Assembly: GCA_015488685.1 (NCBI GenBank)
Contig: WFNH01000127.1
Coordinates: 1-64,000, forward strand
DNA length: 64,000 nucleotides
Direction: 5' to 3'
DNA from: Marinosulfonomonas sp.
GTDB lineage: Bacteria > Pseudomonadota > Alphaproteobacteria > Rhodobacterales > Rhodobacteraceae
Part shown: positions 59,624-64,000 of the stretch, in pieces
How the letters are laid out: each line of letters begins with the position of its first letter
How positions within the stretch are numbered: position 1 is the stretch's first letter
Program-made: the position numbers and the translations under genes
The notes under the pieces: generated by a model
What the model was told of the DNA's origin: nothing
What the model saw: the letters and a program-made list of their open reading frames with translations, nothing else
The model's database searches: none

Positions 59624-61375
59624 ATGAAAACGAAAAAGTTAATCAATTCTGCAGACGATGTCATCTCGGAGCTTGTCGAAGGGATGATCAGCGCACATCC
59701 GGACATTTTGACATTGGACGGACAGTCAGGGAGGGCCGTTGTCGCAATTAACGGACCTCATGAAGGCAAAGTCGGCATTGTGCTTGGTGGTGGCTCGGGG
59801 CACGAGCCTGCTTTTTCTGGATATGTTGGCAAAGGGTTGGCTGATGCCGTTGCTGTTGGCAATGTATTTGCATCGCCTTCGCCCAGCCAGATTTGTGATG
59901 CTGCAATCGCTGCAAATGGCGGTGCGGGCGTTGTGTTTTTATACGGTAATTATACTGGCGATGTTATGAATTTTGACATGGCTTCAGAAGAATTGGTCGG
60001 GCAGAATATTAAATCAACTTCAGTCTTGGTGACAGATGATGTCGCCTCGGCACCTGCCTCCAAGGCTGAGGAAAGACGTGGAATTGCAGGCGGTTTCTTT
60101 GTGTTCAAATGCGCCGGGGCGGCGGCAGATCTGGGGTATGATTATGAAACGGTTATCAGGCTGGCAAAACATGCAAATGCCATGACCCGTTCCAGCGGTG
60201 TTGCCCTTGGCGCTTGCTCGTTACCGCAGACTTGTCGTGCAAATTTCGAAATCGGCCCGGAAGACATGGAAATCGGCATGGGGATACATGGTGAACCGGG
60301 GATTGCCCGAACAAAGCTGCAATCGGCCGATGCTGTGGTCGATCAGTTGTTAGAGTTGATCCTTGTGGATATGCCGCTGGGGCAAGGCGATAAAGTGGCT
60401 GTTTTGGTTAACGGGCTGGGCGCGACCTCGTTGATGGAACTGTATATATTGCACCGCCATCTTGATATTCGTTTGAAAGATATCGGTGTGGGAATCCATT
60501 ATTCCTGGGTCGGGAATTATGTAACCGCGCTTGAAATGGCTGGTGCATCTATTTCGTTGATAAAGCTGGATGAAGAACTGGCCAAACTGCTTGATCATCC
60601 ATGCCACACTCCTGCACTAAAGGTTGGCAAGGTGCCCGCACAAACCCCAAATCAACGTATCCCCCGGCAACAAGTGCGGGCCAAACACCGCCAAGAACAA
60701 ACTTTTAAAAAACTTGTGACTGAAGGGGATATCACCCCGGAAATCTTTAGGAACATGCTGCTATCTGCCGCCAAAATTATCAGCAATAATAAAGATTGGT
60801 TGTGCAAGCTTGATGGAGAAATCGGCGATGGCGATCATGGAATTGCGATGGACACCGGTTGGCGTGCCGTTCGTGATGAATTGAATAAATTAGATAAAAA
60901 TGCAACAATATCAATGATGTGCGAACGATCCGCGCAGGCTTTTCTAAGTGCTGTTGGCGCATCCGTCGGGCCGCTTTATGCAACCGGTTTCCAGCGGGCA
61001 GCACAATCTGTGGATGACAGGTTGAACTTGGACAATGCCAGTTTTGTCAAATGGCTGGAAGCAATGGCACAAGGAATCAAAGACCGTGGCGGTGCCTCTG
61101 TCGGCGAGAAAACCATGCTGGATGCATGGGGCCCTGCTATCGATGCCGCCAAGTTGAAAGACACGGTGCTGGAAAGCCTTGATGCTGCCTGTAAAGCAGC
61201 AAAACAGGGCATGGAGGCAACCCGCAACATGAAAGCTGCAAAAGGTCGTTCTGCCAAATTAGGAAACCGTTCCATCGGCCATATTGATCCCGGAGCGGCG
61301 TCTGCTTATCTGATCCTTAGTGCTATCAATGAAGCGGCGCAAATTTCATTTGGGCCGGCATCACCAAGTTGTTGA
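59624..61375 (+). CDS. Dihydroxyacetone/tetrulose kinase, DhaK-DhaL fusion
   Basis: GGGSGHEPAFSGYVGKGLADAVAVGNVFASPS, MGIHGEPG, GDGDHGIAMDTGWRAV, IGHIDPGAASAYLIL. Confidence 0.93.
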   Translation: MKTKKLINSADDVISELVEGMISAHPDILTLDGQSGRAVVAINGPHEGKVGIVLGGGSGHEPAFSGYVGKGLADAVAVGNVFASPSPSQICDAAIAANGGAGVVFLYGNYTGDVMNFDMASEELVGQNIKSTSVLVTDDVASAPASKAEERRGIAGGFFVFKCAGAAADLGYDYETVIRLAKHANAMTRSSGVALGACSLPQTCRANFEIGPEDMEIGMGIHGEPGIARTKLQSADAVVDQLLELILVDMPLGQGDKVAVLVNGLGATSLMELYILHRHLDIRLKDIGVGIHYSWVGNYVTALEMAGASISLIKLDEELAKLLDHPCHTPALKVGKVPAQTPNQRIPRQQVRAKHRQEQTFKKLVTEGDITPEIFRNMLLSAAKIISNNKDWLCKLDGEIGDGDHGIAMDTGWRAVRDELNKLDKNATISMMCERSAQAFLSAVGASVGPLYATGFQRAAQSVDDRLNLDNASFVKWLEAMAQGIKDRGGASVGEKTMLDAWGPAIDAAKLKDTVLESLDAACKAAKQGMEATRNMKAAKGRSAKLGNRSIGHIDPGAASAYLILSAINEAAQISFGPASPSC

Positions 61376-61443
61376 ACCTGGTTTTGTTCCCATTCGCAAA
61401 AAGGTTTGAATATCTGCGGGTTTTTTGGCCTGTATTGTCCGAA

Positions 61444-62259
61444 TTATTCTTCAGGCAGAAATAATATGGCCAGCAGAAACACCGTGGTTGCGATGATAAC
61501 CCCAAACACCGTGATTGTTTCCGGCTTGGGCTGGCTATCATGTGAATCGTGATCTGGGGTGTTTGCCGTTTTGTCATCATGACCCGCCATGCCCATTGAT
61601 CCGTCTGTATGGTCATGGACCGTCAGCATTCCGTGCTTCAGGTTGCGTGTAACCAGCCACCAGTTGACAGGGTATGCCAGAATGAAACCGACGATCAGGG
61701 CCATCGACATGACAAACCAGAATGCGGGCTGTAAAGGGTTTGTTGCCCCGTCGATCCGGGGCATAAGCAGTTTCATCGTTGCAACCATTCCGGCCATAAG
61801 CATATTCATCGAGACAAGCTCGGGAACAAATGTTTCCCTTAGTGAACGAATATAAGATCCGCCAGCCATATCCCGCATGGCATAGGCTTGAAAGAACGCC
61901 CAGCCAAAGCCAAAACCAAGTGCGTATTCCAATAGAAAATCCTGCCATGGAGACAAGGACAACACGGCCCCCAGCACAGCGCCAACCACAATGCCGATAC
62001 CGTCACCCGCAGCGCAATGCATGGTCGAGCCCAACACCTGCCGCCATGTCGCCGATACATATTGCGCATGTGTGCCCTTCAGTGGTTCGCGGCACCCCAA
62101 CACATAGAAAAAAGCGCCGAAAACGCCGGTAAACGCAGTCAAAATGACAAAGGCCCATTTCAGCACCGTTGCTTCTGGTGTTTTCGGTATATCTATCGCC
62201 ACAAAAGCCAGCGACATTCCAGTTAGGACGAACCAGGTCAGCATGATGCCTTCGGCCAT
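61444..62259 (-). CDS. DUF4396-like membrane protein with His/Asp-rich segment
   Basis: Multi-TM protein; STMHCAAGDGIGIVVGAVLG, cytosolic/periplasmic VHDHTDGSMGMAGHDDKTANTPDHDSHDSQ. Confidence 0.65.
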   Translation of the reverse strand: MAEGIMLTWFVLTGMSLAFVAIDIPKTPEATVLKWAFVILTAFTGVFGAFFYVLGCREPLKGTHAQYVSATWRQVLGSTMHCAAGDGIGIVVGAVLGAVLSLSPWQDFLLEYALGFGFGWAFFQAYAMRDMAGGSYIRSLRETFVPELVSMNMLMAGMVATMKLLMPRIDGATNPLQPAFWFVMSMALIVGFILAYPVNWWLVTRNLKHGMLTVHDHTDGSMGMAGHDDKTANTPDHDSHDSQPKPETITVFGVIIATTVFLLAILFLPEE

Positions 62260-62360
62260 TTCAGATCACCTTTTCTGTGTTGTCAGTGTTGTATTTTCAC
62301 GGTGCGCCGTGAACCTAAAGGATTAGGTTCCAGAAGCGACTTTTCTATTGCCCCGTGATC

Positions 62361-62918
62361 TCAATTGCCCGAACTTTCACCGCCGGTATGCCCAGTTTCC
62401 CCTGCGTTTTCATCGTGGGTTTCGGCTTCAGGCCCATCTCCGTGATCGCTGTCCCCGTGCATGATCTCCTCGATGTCATGCGGGATGTCGGCCTGGGAAA
62501 ATTTCGCTTGTTCATCCGCATCATGCACAAAAGCAATGATTGCCGCCAACTCATCACCCGTCAGTTCGATCTGTTCGCCCAGCTCTTCTTCCTGCATGGC
62601 AATCATCGCTGGCGCCCCGCGCCACATGCGGGCGGCAAAATCAAAGGCATTCATGGGGTCATCCATATATTCGGCGGAAAATTCCGGCGCATCCTCGCCG
62701 CCTATTCCGTTGACCGAATGGCAGACGACACAGCCCTTGGCGGCAAACAACCGGCGGCCTTTCTCCGGGTCAAAAGCCGGAATGGCCAGACCGTTTTCCA
62801 GCACAAAGCCCGATCTGGACATCGGTTTGCTGATCTGGGCGGTTTCCTGTGCGAAGGCATGTGGGGCGGTGATGCCAGCCAATGCCGCCAGTGCTATAGT
62901 CCGAACAACATATTTCAT
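62361..62918 (-). CDS. Monohaem c-type cytochrome
   Basis: Signal peptide after AAAGGATG; haem motif CVVCH (GRRLFAAKGCVVCHSVNGIGG). Confidence 0.87.
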   Translation of the reverse strand: MKYVVRTIALAALAGITAPHAFAQETAQISKPMSRSGFVLENGLAIPAFDPEKGRRLFAAKGCVVCHSVNGIGGEDAPEFSAEYMDDPMNAFDFAARMWRGAPAMIAMQEEELGEQIELTGDELAAIIAFVHDADEQAKFSQADIPHDIEEIMHGDSDHGDGPEAETHDENAGETGHTGGESSGN

Positions 62919-62946
62919 AATACATCCTTTCTGCGGTTTCGCATGA

Positions 62947-64000
62947 TCATTGCTCTTTTCCCTCTTCACGGTCCAAAGGAATGGTGATCTCTACCAACAG
63001 CCCCTTGTCCGGCAGGTTTTCCAGCCGGATATCGCCGCCGTGGGCGTGGATCACCGTGCGGGCAATCGACAGGCCCAGCCCGGTGCCGCCCGTTTCCAGA
63101 TTGCGCGACTTTTCCACCCGCACGAAGGGGTCAAACACCCGTTCCAGATCGGCTTCGGGGATGCCATCGCCCTGATCGGTAATAACAACGCGAGTGATAT
63201 TTTTTTCTGCCTGAACGGTGATATTCGCAACCTGACCATAGCGAATGGCATTCTCGATTACATTTCGCAAGGCGCGGCGCATTGCTACCGGTTTGATACG
63301 GACGTCTATTCCTTTCGGGGCTTGCAGCGTGATTTCGCCACCAACGGCTTTCAGGTCGTCAACAAGTTCCAGTAGAAAATCCGATAGGTCCACTGTCTGC
63401 ATATCTTCTGCCGTGACCATCCCGCGCGCAAAGGAAAGGGTGGATTCCACCATCTCCTGCATTTCGTCGATTATGGTGGCCAGCCGTTCACGGGTTTCAT
63501 CATCTTCCACCATTTCGGAGCGCACCCGCATTGCCGTCAGCGGGGAGCGGAGATCATGGCCAAGCGCGGCCAGCAGGCGGGTTCGCTCGGATACGAAACG
63601 CGATAGCCGCGCCTGCATGTCGTTAAAGGCATTGGTCAGCCGGCGCAGTTCTTCCGGCCCCTGTTGCGGCAGGGGCTCGATGCTTTCGCCACGGCCCAGC
63701 CCCTCGGCTGCCCTGGCCAGCCGACGCAGCGGGCCGGTCAGCCGGCTGAGGGCTGCCCAGACCACGCCGGCAACGATCAACATTGCCAATCCAAAACTGA
63801 AAAATGATTCCCGGGGCCATTGAATGGGCGGGCGATGAAACCGTGTCGACACATTCAGCCAGCGCCCGTCTTTCAGGGCAATCGACAGCCGCATCTCGAC
63901 TGATCCAAAGTTAAGCCCCATCATCTGTTCGTGCATCCGGGACATCGGCATCTGGTTGTCGCCAAATCCTGCGGATGATGTGATCTGATGTAATTCAACG
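62947..64000 (-). CDS. Sensor histidine kinase (N-terminus beyond window end)
   Basis: ALGHDLRSPLTAMRVRSE H-box, NVIENAIRYG, DQGDGIPEADLERVFDPF, GTGLGLSIART; frame stays open to base 64000. Confidence 0.9.
   Translation of the reverse strand, partial: VELHQITSSAGFGDNQMPMSRMHEQMMGLNFGSVEMRLSIALKDGRWLNVSTRFHRPPIQWPRESFFSFGLAMLIVAGVVWAALSRLTGPLRRLARAAEGLGRGESIEPLPQQGPEELRRLTNAFNDMQARLSRFVSERTRLLAALGHDLRSPLTAMRVRSEMVEDDETRERLATIIDEMQEMVESTLSFARGMVTAEDMQTVDLSDFLLELVDDLKAVGGEITLQAPKGIDVRIKPVAMRRALRNVIENAIRYGQVANITVQAEKNITRVVITDQGDGIPEADLERVFDPFVRVEKSRNLETGGTGLGLSIARTVIHAHGGDIRLENLPDKGLLVEITIPLDREEGKEQ

Noticed and set aside
1-64000. CRISPR arrays, prophage, tRNA or rRNA genes
   Set aside because: No regularly spaced repeats, phage structural genes or recognisable RNA gene signatures were seen.

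Overview
The window looks like an alphaproteobacterial (Rhodobacteraceae/roseobacter-like) chromosomal segment. It is almost fully coding and rich in accessory loci. No rRNA, tRNA or CRISPR array was recognised. Main blocks: (1) 2-3466, a taurine/nitrate-type ABC importer with a HisD-family dehydrogenase that has swapped zinc ligands. (2) 3566-6849, IS3/XRE remnants, then a TetR-linked operon with an Lnt-like C-N hydrolase behind tandem TetR-type palindromes. (3) 6992-12024, a minus-strand HtrA / response regulator / histidine kinase / cardiolipin synthase block. (4) 12731-15796, an orphan BMP-family binding protein and a three-repeat + PBP-like + OmpA protein. (5) 15920-27567, a sugar-phosphate locus with an Rbs/Lsr-type ABC importer, FucU/RbsD mutarotase, Rpe-like epimerase, LsrF thiolase, MtnK, MtnA, a frameshifted SorC regulator and a RhaD-type aldolase/SDR fusion. 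This locus is the best candidate for an undescribed system. Chemically it can be read as 5-deoxyribose/5-methylthioribose import, with 5-deoxyribulose-1-P oxidised at C4 to the known LsrF substrate. (6) 27894-32335, NAD-dependent formate dehydrogenase with a NuoE-NuoF fusion. (7) 32991-48888, an ABC-dependent capsule-type cluster with two sulfotransferases, several TPR proteins and an atypical KpsT. (8) 49101-61375, a divergent tetrulose-phosphate (Ery/Ler/Der-like) catabolic locus with an unexplained Tm-1-like / class II aldolase / MBL hydrolase branch. (9) 61444-64000, a DUF4396-like membrane protein, cytochrome c and sensor kinase (truncated by the window edge). All family calls come from reading the translations; no database search was run.
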